A DNA stretch of 64,000 bases from Crossiella sp. CA-258035 (GCF_030064675.1 NZ_CP116413.1:8895501-8959500), one strand, 5' to 3'; counted from the stretch's first letter, positions 8,804-19,210 are shown. The notes: generated by a model not told the origin, from the letters alone. Program-made: numbers and translations.

Positions 8804-9337
8804 ATGCGTGCAGTTTCCATCGTTGTAACCGGCGCACTGCTACTCGGCTCGATGGCCTGCACCATCATCCCGGTGCCGACCCCGGTCACCGTCACCCCGA
8901 CCGTCCCGCAGCTGGTCCTGCCCACCACCGCGGGGCCCCAGGTGGGCAAGTTCGGCGAGGCGGTGGAGACCCCGGGCAAGGTCAAGATCGAGGTCTCCAA
9001 GCCGGAGCCCTACCAGCCCAAGGGCCTCGACGAGGAGGAGACCAAGCACCCGCGCGCGGTGGTCTTCACCGTGACCATCACCAACAACACCGGCAAGACC
9101 CTGACCAACCTGCACACCCTGGGCTTCGGCTCGTTCACCGAACAGGGCGGCAAGGAGACGGTCGAGGTCGAGACGCTGCACGGGTCGGACCTCTCGACGG
9201 GCGTGCCGGACCTGCCGCCGGGCAAGCTGACCAAGCTCCGGCTGGCCTACGGCCTGAGCGCGAAACCGGGTTCGCTCCGGCTGAAGCCGATCTTGCTGCC
9301 CGACCACGCCGAGGTCTCCTTCGAGGGAGAGGTGTGA
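8804..9337 (+). CDS. lipoprotein 3 of the tandem family
   Basis: 177 residues. Lipobox LLGSMAC; the ribosome-binding site CTGGGGGTATCACC precedes ATG 8804. The domain shares KFGEAVETPGKVKIEVSKPE, AVVFTVTITNNTGKTL, PDLPPGKLTKLRLAYGLSAKPG and the terminal VSFEGEV with its neighbours. The stop overlaps the GTG of the fourth copy, so translation of the two is coupled. Confidence 0.86.
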   Translation: MRAVSIVVTGALLLGSMACTIIPVPTPVTVTPTVPQLVLPTTAGPQVGKFGEAVETPGKVKIEVSKPEPYQPKGLDEEETKHPRAVVFTVTITNNTGKTLTNLHTLGFGSFTEQGGKETVEVETLHGSDLSTGVPDLPPGKLTKLRLAYGLSAKPGSLRLKPILLPDHAEVSFEGEV

Positions 9338-9879
9338 GCACCCGGCGCGGCGCGCTGCCGCTCGCCCTCGCGGCGCTGACCACGGCCGCCTGCACCCCGG
9401 CCCCAGCACCGCCGACGCCCCTGCCGCCCGCGCCGACCACCAGCACGGTGGTCCGCTTCGGCGACCCGCCGGGCACCGGGTTCGGCGCTGAGCTGGCCCT
9501 GCCCTCGGGCACCAGGTTCGGCATCTCGGAGTTCAAGCCGGTCCCGCAGGCCGAGCTGACCGCAGAGGAGCGCATGCCCGGCACCAGGGTGCTGCTGTTC
9601 ACGGTGACCGTGACCAACCCCGGCAAGGCCCCGCTGGAGTACCCGGACCCGTCCTTCTACCCCTCGTTCGTCGCGCACGGCTCGGACGAGGTGGTGCGAC
9701 CGCCGGAGGACGTCACCGACAAGGGCGGCGAGGTGGCGGAGGCGGACAAGCCGATCCCGCCCGGCGGTTCGGTGCGGGTCGAGCACTGGATCCGGCTGCC
9801 CGACCGGCCGGGCGTGCTCCAGCTGAAGGCGATCACCCGCGACGGCAAGGACGAGTTCCGCTTCGAGGGCGAGGTCTGA
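9334..9879 (+). CDS. lipoprotein 4 of the tandem family
   Basis: 181 residues, GTG start at 9334 overlapping the previous stop (GTGTGA). The lipobox is ALTTAAC, followed by a Pro/Thr-rich spacer. Shared elements are FGAELALPSGTRFGISEFKP, VLLFTVTVTNPGKAPLEYP, KPIPPGGSVRVEHWIRLPDRPG and the terminal FRFEGEV. It ends one base before the convergent gene at 9881, leaving no room for an intrinsic terminator between them. Confidence 0.86.
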   Translation: MSTRRGALPLALAALTTAACTPAPAPPTPLPPAPTTSTVVRFGDPPGTGFGAELALPSGTRFGISEFKPVPQAELTAEERMPGTRVLLFTVTVTNPGKAPLEYPDPSFYPSFVAHGSDEVVRPPEDVTDKGGEVAEADKPIPPGGSVRVEHWIRLPDRPGVLQLKAITRDGKDEFRFEGEV

Positions 9880-9880
9880 G

Positions 9881-10579
9881 TCAGTGCGGGGTGTGCTGGG
9901 AGCCGTCGGCCGAGGGCGTCGCGCTGTCGTCGGCGTCCACGTCGAACGGGTCCACGAAGTCGGCCACCTCGCCGAGGTCGCTGAGCAGTCGCTCCAGCCG
10001 GGCCGGGTCGGCGTTCGGCGGGGCGGCGGCCAGCACCCAGGAGCCCTCCAGCCAGACCACCATGATGTCGTCGCCGATCTCGTCGATGGTGTCCACGAAG
10101 TCGGGCGTGATCAGCGGGTGCACGATGGCCATGTCGGTGGTGAAGCCGTAGCGGTTGCCGACCGGGCCGTAGAGGTCCAGCTCGGCCTCGCGCTCGCGGG
10201 CGAACGGGACGCTGGGCTCCCACAGCTCCAGGATGGTGGGCACGGTGCGGCGCATCCGGACCGCGGCGATCACCATGGTCACCTTGCTGGACTGCTGGTG
10301 GTCGAGCACCTGCACCAGGCGGCGGCCGTCCGCGGTGAACATCGAGCCAGTGACCACGTCAACGGCGACACCCTGCTTGGAGTAGGCCAGCCCGCCGTGC
10401 TTCCACTGGGTGAGCAGCACCTGGTCCTCGTCGGTGAACCGCCAGCCGCGCAACGCGGCCCAGCGGCGCCGCTCCCGGTTGCGCGCTGTGCGTTGCGCCC
10501 GGTCCGTGCCGAGCAAGACCGCGCCGGCAATGGCCGCCAGCACGGCCACCGAGAACCAGATCCACGCAGGTACGCCCAC
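9881..10579 (-). CDS. membrane-anchored protein of unknown function
   Basis: 232 residues. One N-terminal transmembrane helix (IWFSVAVLAAIAGAVLL) is followed by RTARNRERRRWAALRGW, giving a cytoplasmic C-terminal domain with a KQGVAVDVVTGSMF core and an acidic tail. No known family recognised. The GTG start at 10579 lies 6 nt after TAGGCT, a plausible -10, so the mRNA may be leaderless. It converges head-on with the lipoprotein cluster. Confidence 0.75.
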   Translation of the reverse strand: MGVPAWIWFSVAVLAAIAGAVLLGTDRAQRTARNRERRRWAALRGWRFTDEDQVLLTQWKHGGLAYSKQGVAVDVVTGSMFTADGRRLVQVLDHQQSSKVTMVIAAVRMRRTVPTILELWEPSVPFAREREAELDLYGPVGNRYGFTTDMAIVHPLITPDFVDTIDEIGDDIMVVWLEGSWVLAAAPPNADPARLERLLSDLGEVADFVDPFDVDADDSATPSADGSQHTPH

Positions 10580-10666
10580 ACCCGCAGCCTAGCGGTGCGA
10601 GCCGCCATAGCCGAGATCACATTCGGTCCAGTAGGCACCAATTGGCCCTAATGTCGGACGCGCGTG

Positions 10667-10702
10667 GGTGCGGCCCACCCGTCTGGCGGAGTGGGCCGCA
10701 CC
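10667..10702 (-). terminator. clpB terminator hairpin
   Basis: Arms 10667-10678 (GGTGCGGCCCAC) and 10691-10702 are perfect 12-bp complements with a 12-nt loop, 10 bp past the clpB stop. There is no clear U tract, as is common in high-GC actinomycetes. Confidence 0.75.
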
Positions 10703-10712
10703 GATTAACGCT

Positions 10713-13298
<2,586 letters not shown>

Positions 13299-13345
13299 CC
13301 CTCACCTCATCGCACGGGGTCCGTCATAGGGATAACGTCAGAAAA

Positions 13346-13366
13346 GTTGAGCGTGTTCCGCTCAAC
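13346..13366. promoter_or_regulatory. HAIR operator (HspR site) of clpB
   Basis: GTTGAGC - 7 bp - GCTCAAC is a perfect inverted repeat. The known HAIR consensus is CTTGAGT-N7-ACTCAAG; spacing and the TTGAG/CTCAA core match. It lies 48 bp upstream of clpB. Confidence 0.88.
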
Positions 13367-13410
13367 CCAAAATCTGGCAACCGAGATCCGGGCCACACGT
13401 CCCACAAGAT

Positions 13411-14007
13411 ATGGCGAACCGACTGCTCTACCTCGTCCGGCACGGCGAGGCGGCCGAGGATGACTCGCTCACCGACCGCGGCCGCCGCCAGGCGGAGCTG
13501 ACCGCCGCGCGGCTGGCCGGGGTGTCCTTCGCCGCGGTCCACCACAGCACCTCGCCCAGGGCCGCCGCGACGGTGAAGGTGCTCGCCGAACAGCTCCAGG
13601 ACGCCCCGCAGCACCCCAGCGACCTGCTCCGCGAGTGCATCCCCAGCGTGCCCGGCCCTGAGCTGCTGACCCCGGCCCAGGCCGAGTTCTTCGCCGGGCT
13701 GACCCCGCAGGTGCTCGCCGAGGAGGGTCCGGCCCAGGCCGCGGCCGCGCTGGCCCGCTACGCCGGAGCCGCCGGGTCGGACCGGCGGGAGCTGGTGGTC
13801 ACGCACGGGAACCTGATCCGGCACTTCGTCGCGGTGGCCATGGGCGCGCCCGAGCACGCCTGGCTGAACCTGGCCGACTACAACTGCGGGCTCTCCGTGC
13901 TGCTCTACCGGCCGGGCCGGCCTGCCGTGGTGGTCGCCTACAACGACGTCGGCCACCTGCCGCCGGAGCTGCGCGGCACCGAGTTCCCGGCCGAGCTGCG
14001 GGTGTGA
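13411..14007 (+). CDS. histidine phosphatase (phosphoglycerate mutase-like) family protein
   Basis: 198 residues. VRHGEA near the N-terminus carries the phosphate-accepting His of the RHG motif, and VVTHGNLIRHF carries the second catalytic His. The expected Arg and acid/base Glu positions are present in SPRAAAT and in the segment around LLRE. It is shorter than true phosphoglycerate mutase, as in SixA/CobC-like phosphatases. Substrate unknown. Divergent from clpB; no convincing Shine-Dalgarno before ATG 13411. Confidence 0.88.
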   Translation: MANRLLYLVRHGEAAEDDSLTDRGRRQAELTAARLAGVSFAAVHHSTSPRAAATVKVLAEQLQDAPQHPSDLLRECIPSVPGPELLTPAQAEFFAGLTPQVLAEEGPAQAAAALARYAGAAGSDRRELVVTHGNLIRHFVAVAMGAPEHAWLNLADYNCGLSVLLYRPGRPAVVVAYNDVGHLPPELRGTEFPAELRV

Positions 14008-14030
14008 ACACCGGGGAAACGCCGGGTTAG

Positions 14031-14224
14031 TTGTCCACAGGTGGCTCATCCCCAGCTCAGAGCGGTTTTACACAGGGTTGTCCACAGGCTTGTCCACCGT
14101 CCGCCGACAGCCCTCCACAACCTGGGCAAACCTGCCCCCAACTGCACTGATGCGCCGATCAGGCGTCAACAGCCTGTCCACCGCCGCAACCCGGTTGTCC
14201 ACAGCATCCCCAGGGTTGTCCACA
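14031..14224 (+). repeat. cluster of DnaA-box-like nonamers
   Basis: TTGTCCACA, the high-GC actinobacterial DnaA-box consensus, occurs exactly at 14031-14039, 14078-14086, 14195-14203 and 14216-14224. TTGTCCACC is at 14090-14098, CCCTCCACA at 14111-14119 and CTGTCCACC at 14174-14182. All seven lie in one orientation within 194 bp, and CAGGGTTGTCCACAGG occurs twice. The cluster overlaps the 3' end of the MFS gene. No dnaA or dnaN is nearby, so this is not a normal oriC; a DnaA-titration or regulatory site is inferred. Confidence 0.7.
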
Positions 14225-15708
14225 GGATTGGGGACAGCTGTGTGTTCACCTGTGGAGCCTGAGGTGTTGTCGCGCAGCGGCACCTCCTTGATCAGCGCGA
14301 TGGCCACCAGCGCCACCAGGGCCAGCGCCGCGGCGATCAGGAACACCAGTCCGCTGGCATCGCCCTGGGCGTCCCGCACCGGTTCGCCGTGCCCGACCAG
14401 CTGGCCGACCCGCCCGGCCAGCACCGCGCCGAGCACGGAGACCCCGGCCGCGCCGCCCAGCGAGCGGAAGAACATCACCGAGGAGCTGGCCGCGCCCAGG
14501 TCGGTGACCGGCACCGCGTTCTGCACCGCGAGCACCAGGTTCTGCATGGTCAGGCCCATGCCCACGCCGACCACGAGCAGGTAGCAGGCGAGCAGCCAGA
14601 CCGGGCTGGTGTGCGTGATGGTGGCCAGCAGCGCCAGCCCGGCGAACAGCGCGACCGCGCCAGCCACCAGGTAGACCTTCCACCGCCCGGTGCGGGTGAT
14701 CCGGCGGCCGGACCAGGTCGAGGTGAGCACGTAGCCCAGGGCCAGCGGCATGCCGAGCAGCCCGGCCACGGTCGGGGTGAAGCCGCGGGCCTGCTGGAAG
14801 TACTGGCCGATGAACACCGAGGCGCCGAACATCGCGGTGCCGATGCCCAGGCTGGCCAGCACCGAGAGCAGCACGGTGCGGTCCCGGAACAACCGCGGCG
14901 GCACCACCGGCTCGGCGGCCCTGAACTCCACGAACAGCGCCAGCCCGAGCGTGACCACCGCGCCGAGCAGGTACAACCCGCTGGCCGGGGAGATCCAGGC
15001 GAAGTCCTTGCCCGCGAAGGAGACCCACAGCATCAGCAGGCTGACCCCGCCGATGATCAGCGTGGCGCCCAGCCAGTCGATGCGCACCCGGCGGCGCAGC
15101 ACCGGCAGGTGCAGGGTCTTGTGGATGACCGCCATCGCGGCCAGCGCGAGCGGCACCACCAGGAAGAAGCAGAACCGCCAGCCCAGCCACGGGGTGTCCA
15201 CGATGAAGCCGCCGACCAGCGGCCCGCTGACCGTGGCCACCGCGATCACCGCGCCGGTGTACCCGGCGTAGCGGCCGCGCTCGCGCGGGCTGACCATGGC
15301 CGCGATGACCACCTGGGCCAGCGCTTGCAGGCCGCCGACGCCCAGGCCCTGCACCGCGCGGTAGGCGATCAGCTCCGGCATCGAGGTGGCGATCCCGGCC
15401 AGCACCGAGCCGAAGGCGAACAGGCCGATGGCCACCTGGTAGAGCAGCTTCTTGCTGAACAGGTCGGCCAACTTGCCCCAGATCGGCGTGGTCGCGGTGG
15501 CGGCCAGCAGGGTCGCGGTGACCACCCAGGTGTACTGGCCCTGGGTGCCGTGCAGGTCCTTGAGGATGGTGGGCAGCGCGTTGGTCACGATGGTGGAGCT
15601 GAGGATGGCCACCAGCAGGGAGAGCAGCAGGCCGGTCAGCGCGCGCAGGATCTCCCGGTGCGACATCGGCGCCAGCGCCTCCGGGTCGCGCGGCTCGGCC
15701 GCGCTCAC
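14068..15708 (-). CDS. MFS multidrug exporter, DHA2 (14-TMS) type
   Basis: 546 residues. The GTG start at 15708 overlaps the stop of the upstream MarR gene in a GTGA. About 14 hydrophobic helices are visible. The N-terminal half has the DHA2-type STIVTNALPTILKDL and GKLADLFSKK (motif A) segments, and QGLGVGGLQALAQVVI. Such proteins export drugs using the proton gradient. The last ~55 residues are an unusual hydrophilic tail with repeated VDNP/VDNR/VDKP peptides, encoded by the DnaA-box cluster; the transporter core ends before it. Coupled to a MarR gene, so probably induced by MarR ligands. Confidence 0.9.
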   Translation of the reverse strand: MSAAEPRDPEALAPMSHREILRALTGLLLSLLVAILSSTIVTNALPTILKDLHGTQGQYTWVVTATLLAATATTPIWGKLADLFSKKLLYQVAIGLFAFGSVLAGIATSMPELIAYRAVQGLGVGGLQALAQVVIAAMVSPRERGRYAGYTGAVIAVATVSGPLVGGFIVDTPWLGWRFCFFLVVPLALAAMAVIHKTLHLPVLRRRVRIDWLGATLIIGGVSLLMLWVSFAGKDFAWISPASGLYLLGAVVTLGLALFVEFRAAEPVVPPRLFRDRTVLLSVLASLGIGTAMFGASVFIGQYFQQARGFTPTVAGLLGMPLALGYVLTSTWSGRRITRTGRWKVYLVAGAVALFAGLALLATITHTSPVWLLACYLLVVGVGMGLTMQNLVLAVQNAVPVTDLGAASSSVMFFRSLGGAAGVSVLGAVLAGRVGQLVGHGEPVRDAQGDASGLVFLIAAALALVALVAIALIKEVPLRDNTSGSTGEHTAVPNPVDNPGDAVDNRVAAVDRLLTPDRRISAVGGRFAQVVEGCRRTVDKPVDNPV

Positions 15709-16190
15709 GCCGTGGCCGCCGCCCTCGGCCGGCACAGCCCGCCGCGCAGGTCCCTGGTGAGTCGCTCGATCAGGGTGCTCGCCAGCACCAGGTCCTCGTC
15801 CTGCCAGTCCGACAGCGCGCTCCGCATCCACTCGGTCTGCTCCTGTTTCCACCGCTCGATCAGCGCGGTCCCGGCCGGGGTCGCGCTGAGCAACATGGCC
15901 CGCCCGTCCGTCGGCGAGACCTGGCGTTCCACCAGGCCGGCGCGTTGCAGCTGGGCCACCTGCCTGCTCACCACGGAGGGGTCCACCGCTCGTTCCTGGG
16001 CGATCTCGCCGCTGCGCCGGGGTCCGTTGACCACCAGCTCGGCGAGCAGGCCCACCGCGGCCAGGTGCAGTTCGCCGTCGTCCTGCCAGACCCGCTGCGC
16101 GATCGCGTGCCGGATCTGGACCAGGCTCTTGACCTGCCGCAGCAGCTCGAAGACCGAATCGGGTCGTGGGTCCACACTGACCACCCCCAT
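15705..16190 (-). CDS. MarR-family transcriptional regulator, probable repressor of the exporter
   Basis: 161 residues from ATG 16190; an in-frame GTG at 16175 after GGGGGTGG is an alternative. The winged-helix region contains SGEIAQERAVDPSVVSRQVAQL (recognition helix) and LVERQVSPTDGRAMLLSATP (wing). It overlaps the exporter GTG by 4 bp. A large palindrome covers the promoter upstream, which suggests autorepression of the marR-exporter operon. Confidence 0.9.
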   Translation of the reverse strand: MGVVSVDPRPDSVFELLRQVKSLVQIRHAIAQRVWQDDGELHLAAVGLLAELVVNGPRRSGEIAQERAVDPSVVSRQVAQLQRAGLVERQVSPTDGRAMLLSATPAGTALIERWKQEQTEWMRSALSDWQDEDLVLASTLIERLTRDLRGGLCRPRAAATA

Positions 16191-16234
16191 GGTTGCTCGA
16201 CGCAACTATAACTCGTTAGTTGCGGATAGCAACC
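16191..16234. promoter_or_regulatory. double-dyad operator overlapping the marR promoter
   Basis: GGTTGCT (16191-16197) and CGCAACT (16201-16207) are perfectly mirrored by AGTTGCG (16218-16224) and AGCAACC (16228-16234). On the minus strand the same DNA contains -35 TTGCTA (16232-16227) and -10 TATAGT (16210-16205) with a 16-bp spacer, so a bound repressor would block RNA polymerase. Confidence 0.8.
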
Positions 16235-16285
16235 TTTTTACGGTCGGTAGTGAGTGAGGGCTCCGTCACACCTTCGGGAAGTGAC

Positions 16286-16732
16286 TCAGAGATCCTGGTT
16301 CAGCCGACCGAGCAAAGTCGACAACACATCGAGGTCGCCGGTGCTCCAGGTGCGGAAGTGCTCGCGCAGCTTGCCGCGCCGTTCCTGCCGCACCTCGGCC
16401 AGCCGCTGTCGGCCGGAAGCGGTCAGCTGCACCAGCCTGGCCCGGCCGTCGTGCGGGTCGGCCACCCGCTCCACCAGCGCCAGCCGGTGCAGCTGGGCGA
16501 TCTGCCTGCTCAGCGTGGACTTGTCCAGGCCGAGCTGGTCCACCAGGTCGGTGGCGCGCACCGACTCCCGGTCGTCGATGAGCAGCAGCAGCGCGTAAGC
16601 AGCGGAGTCCAGCTCGGGGTGGATCCGGGCGGCCAGGGACATGGCCATGCTCCTGGACCGGCGCATCAGCAGCGCGAGCTCGCGCTCCACCGCCTCGGCC
16701 GCCCGCCGGCGAACCGGGTCGTCGCTGTCCAC
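16286..16732 (-). CDS. MarR-family transcriptional regulator
   Basis: 148 residues. VRATDLVDQLGLDKSTLSRQ forms the helix-turn-helix and VERVADPHDGRARLVQLTASG the wing, as in MarR regulators. It is similar to but distinct from the regulator at 15705-16190. It stands between that gene and the PPOX gene, all on the minus strand, with 95 bp to the former. Target and ligand unknown. Confidence 0.9.
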   Translation of the reverse strand: MDSDDPVRRRAAEAVERELALLMRRSRSMAMSLAARIHPELDSAAYALLLLIDDRESVRATDLVDQLGLDKSTLSRQIAQLHRLALVERVADPHDGRARLVQLTASGRQRLAEVRQERRGKLREHFRTWSTGDLDVLSTLLGRLNQDL

Positions 16733-16789
16733 TCGTCTCCCTTTGCCCGGTCTGCCCCCAGAACCGGGACATACCGTACTCAGGGCAGG

Positions 16790-17758
16790 TCAAGACCCGG
16801 TGGAGTCCTGCCACGGCTTGGGCAGCGCCTTGGCGTCGAAGTAGTCGCCGCCCTTGCGCTTGACGTCGTCGGTGCCCCAGTCCCGGTCGCGCAGCACCGG
16901 CATCATCCGCGGGATGTGCTTGCGGCAGTGCACGTAGGCCTCCTCGACCTCGACCACTACCCAGCGTTCCGGAGTGCGGCCGCGCTCGAAGTCCGAGGGC
17001 AGCTCCGGGTGCTCGGCGCGCAGGTCGCCGTCGTCGACGATCCGGGCCCGGCCGTTGACGTGCAGGCCGATCAGGTCGCTGACGAAGTCGATCATCAGCA
17101 GACCGATGTGCGGGTTCTCGCTGATGTTGCCCAGACTGGCCAGCACGCCGTTGCCCCGGTACTCCGGGTAGGCGATGTGCTTCTCGTCGAGCACCTGAAT
17201 GAACCCGCGCGGCCCGGCACGGAGCGAAGAATCACACTCTCCGTGACCATCAGCGGTGGCCACGAACAGCATCTCCATCCGCGCCACGAACTCGACCATG
17301 GTCGGGTTGAGCCGGTCGAGCACCTGGTCGGAGTAGAACCGGGCGGCCCTGGACTCGGTGCCGAAGGCCCGCTGCAGGAGGTGCTCGCCACGGGATCCGG
17401 GCAGGCCAGCGGGTGCGGGCGGCAGTGGGTCGGCCGGTCCGGCGAGGCCACGCGGGGGCAGCTCGATCCGCCTGGTGGTCTCCATGCCGACGGCCCGCTG
17501 GGGCACCGGACGCGCGATCACCCTGGTGGGCGCGTCCAGTTGGCGGGTTAGCGCGACCGAAGACTCGTTACCGCTCGTCGCGCTGCGAGCGGCGTCCGCG
17601 GATTCCTCGCCTGGCACACTGGACGTGACCGGCTGCTGCCGTGTGTGATCACCGGGCACGACCGCCGCCGCCGAAGTGACACGGGCCGGTGAATCGGACA
17701 GCTCCAGTAGCAACAGGTCAGGATCGGCAGTGCCGGTCGGGACCGGAGTGTCGGGCAT
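16790..17758 (-). CDS. pyridoxamine 5'-phosphate oxidase-like flavoprotein with long N-terminal extension
   Basis: 322 residues from ATG 17758 (GGTGGG just upstream); ATG 17800 would add 14 residues. The C-terminal ~190 residues show the PPOX split-barrel pattern: MLFVATADGHGECDSSLRAGP, GFIQVLDEKHIAYPEYRGNG, LASLGNISENPHIGLLMIDF and LHVNGRARI. Members bind FMN, F420 or haem. The first ~130 residues are low-complexity Ala/Pro/Thr/Ser-rich without a signal sequence. It is divergent from the flavohaemoprotein, so the two redox proteins may share regulation. Cofactor and substrate not determinable. Confidence 0.8.
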   Translation of the reverse strand: MPDTPVPTGTADPDLLLLELSDSPARVTSAAAVVPGDHTRQQPVTSSVPGEESADAARSATSGNESSVALTRQLDAPTRVIARPVPQRAVGMETTRRIELPPRGLAGPADPLPPAPAGLPGSRGEHLLQRAFGTESRAARFYSDQVLDRLNPTMVEFVARMEMLFVATADGHGECDSSLRAGPRGFIQVLDEKHIAYPEYRGNGVLASLGNISENPHIGLLMIDFVSDLIGLHVNGRARIVDDGDLRAEHPELPSDFERGRTPERWVVVEVEEAYVHCRKHIPRMMPVLRDRDWGTDDVKRKGGDYFDAKALPKPWQDSTGS

Positions 17759-17905
17759 CACGGTGCCCACCGTGTCACGAGGAGGTGTGGTCGCGCACAT
17801 CGCCCCGCGTACGCTCGCCCGTTACGCGGAGCACATGTACACACGCAGTAAGCAAATTGCACTCGAACGTGGCATCAAGGCTCCGATGACCCGAGGGAGG
17901 GGTTA

Positions 17906-17995
17906 ATGTCCAACTCTGTCGGGGGATGCTGGTCACCATCGGTGCGTCGGATGGGCGTGCCGAACAACGTGGAGAAGACTGCGCCCGGACTATGA
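17906..17995 (+). CDS. 29-codon leader ORF coupled to the flavohaemoprotein gene
   Basis: ATG 17906 follows a strong ribosome-binding site (GGGAGGGG, 4-7 bp away) and reads 29 residues (starting MSNSVGGCWSPSVRRMGV). Its TGA at 17993-17995 overlaps the flavohaemoprotein ATG at 17992 (ATGA). The downstream start has no strong site of its own, so its translation is probably coupled to this ORF. The peptide has one Cys and no recognised motif. It is too short to prove coding by codon statistics. Confidence 0.6.
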   Translation: MSNSVGGCWSPSVRRMGVPNNVEKTAPGL

Positions 17996-19164
17996 CCGCG
18001 AACGCCGTGCTCAACCCGACCCAGCCCCCGCACCGGGAACCGCCGCCAGGGGTCACCGCGATGGTGCGCCTGATCCGCGAGAGCTTCGCGGTGATCGAGC
18101 CGCGCGCCGAGGAAGTAGCCCAGTTCTTCTACGGGATGCTCTTCAGCCTCGCACCGACCACCCGTGAGCTGTTCCCGGCCAACATGGAGGTGCAGCGCAG
18201 TCGCTTGCTGCGCGCCCTCGTCCACGTCGTGCAGATGGTGGACCGCCCGGACGACCTGGTGCCCTTCCTCAAGCAGCTCGGCCGCGACCACCGCAAGTTC
18301 GGGGTGGTCTCGGTGCACTACGAGGCGGTCGGCACCGCCCTGCTGGCCGCGATCAAGCGGTTCGCCGGGGAGGCCTGGACCCCTGCCGTGGAACGGGCCT
18401 GGGCCGAGGCCTACACGATCATGGCCCAGACCATGCTGGAGTCCGCGGCCGCCGACGACAACCCGGCGTTCTGGACCGCCAGCGTGATCGAGCACCAGCG
18501 GCTCAGCTGGGACCTGGCCGTGGTCCGGCTCAAGCCAGACCACCCGATTCCCTACCGCGCCGGGCAGTACCTCAGCGTGGAGACCCCGCAGCGCCCCCGG
18601 CTCTGGCGCTACTTCTCCCCGGCCAACGCGCCCAGCCCGGACGGCGTGATGGAGTTCCACATCCGCGCGGTGAACAACGGCTGGGTGAGCCGGTCGGTGG
18701 TCGGCCACACCCAGATCGGCGACACCTGGCGGATCGGCCCGCCGATGGGCCGGATGGGCATCGACCGCACCAGCAAGCGGGACATCCTGATGGTGGCCGG
18801 AGGCACCGGCGTGGCCCCGATGCGGGCGATGCTGGACGAGATGGCGGCCTACGGGGAGAACCCGAAGGTGCACCTGTTCTACGGCGGCCGTGCCCGCGGC
18901 GACCTGTACGACCTGGACAGCGTGCAGCGCCTGGCCATGGGCAACCCGTGGCTGACCGTGGTCCCGGTGCTGGAGTCCGACCCCGGCGCCCGCGGGGTGG
19001 AGCACGGCACGCTGGCCGACGTGGTCACCCGCTACGGCGCCTGGAACGACCGGGACGTGCTGGTCTGCGGCTCCCCGGCGATGATCAGGGCCACCGTGTC
19101 CCGGATGCTGGTCGCGGGCACGCCGCTGGACCGGATCCGGTACGACCCGTTCACGCTGGACTGA
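17992..19164 (+). CDS. flavohaemoprotein-like globin with FAD/NAD(P) reductase
   Basis: 390 residues from ATG 17992, chosen because of the ATGA overlap with the leader ORF; in-frame ATG 17926 is an alternative. Residues about 20-150 form a globin with a probable proximal His100 in LGRDHRKFGVV. The reductase follows: RAGQYLSVETP and RYFSPAN (FAD), GGTGVAPMRAML (NAD(P)H) and VLVCGSPAMIRA near the C-terminus. Hmp-type proteins oxidise NO to nitrate using NAD(P)H and O2; whether this one does is inferred. Divergent from the PPOX protein. Confidence 0.88.
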   Translation: MTANAVLNPTQPPHREPPPGVTAMVRLIRESFAVIEPRAEEVAQFFYGMLFSLAPTTRELFPANMEVQRSRLLRALVHVVQMVDRPDDLVPFLKQLGRDHRKFGVVSVHYEAVGTALLAAIKRFAGEAWTPAVERAWAEAYTIMAQTMLESAAADDNPAFWTASVIEHQRLSWDLAVVRLKPDHPIPYRAGQYLSVETPQRPRLWRYFSPANAPSPDGVMEFHIRAVNNGWVSRSVVGHTQIGDTWRIGPPMGRMGIDRTSKRDILMVAGGTGVAPMRAMLDEMAAYGENPKVHLFYGGRARGDLYDLDSVQRLAMGNPWLTVVPVLESDPGARGVEHGTLADVVTRYGAWNDRDVLVCGSPAMIRATVSRMLVAGTPLDRIRYDPFTLD

Positions 19165-19171
19165 CGAGGAA

Positions 19172-19201
19172 CGGTGCCGCCCCAGGTGAAGGGCGGCACC
19201 G
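19172..19201. terminator. bidirectional terminator between convergent genes
   Basis: CGGTGCCGCC (19172-19181) and GGCGGCACCG (19192-19201) form a perfect 10-bp stem between the flavohaemoprotein stop (19164) and the metG stop (19211). Confidence 0.8.
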
Positions 19202-19210
19202 GAGCCAGGA

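Noticed and set aside
14031-14224. Chromosomal oriC
   Set aside because: DnaA boxes are present, but dnaA, dnaN, gyrB or parAB are not nearby and boxes all point one way; kept as a DnaA-binding cluster instead.
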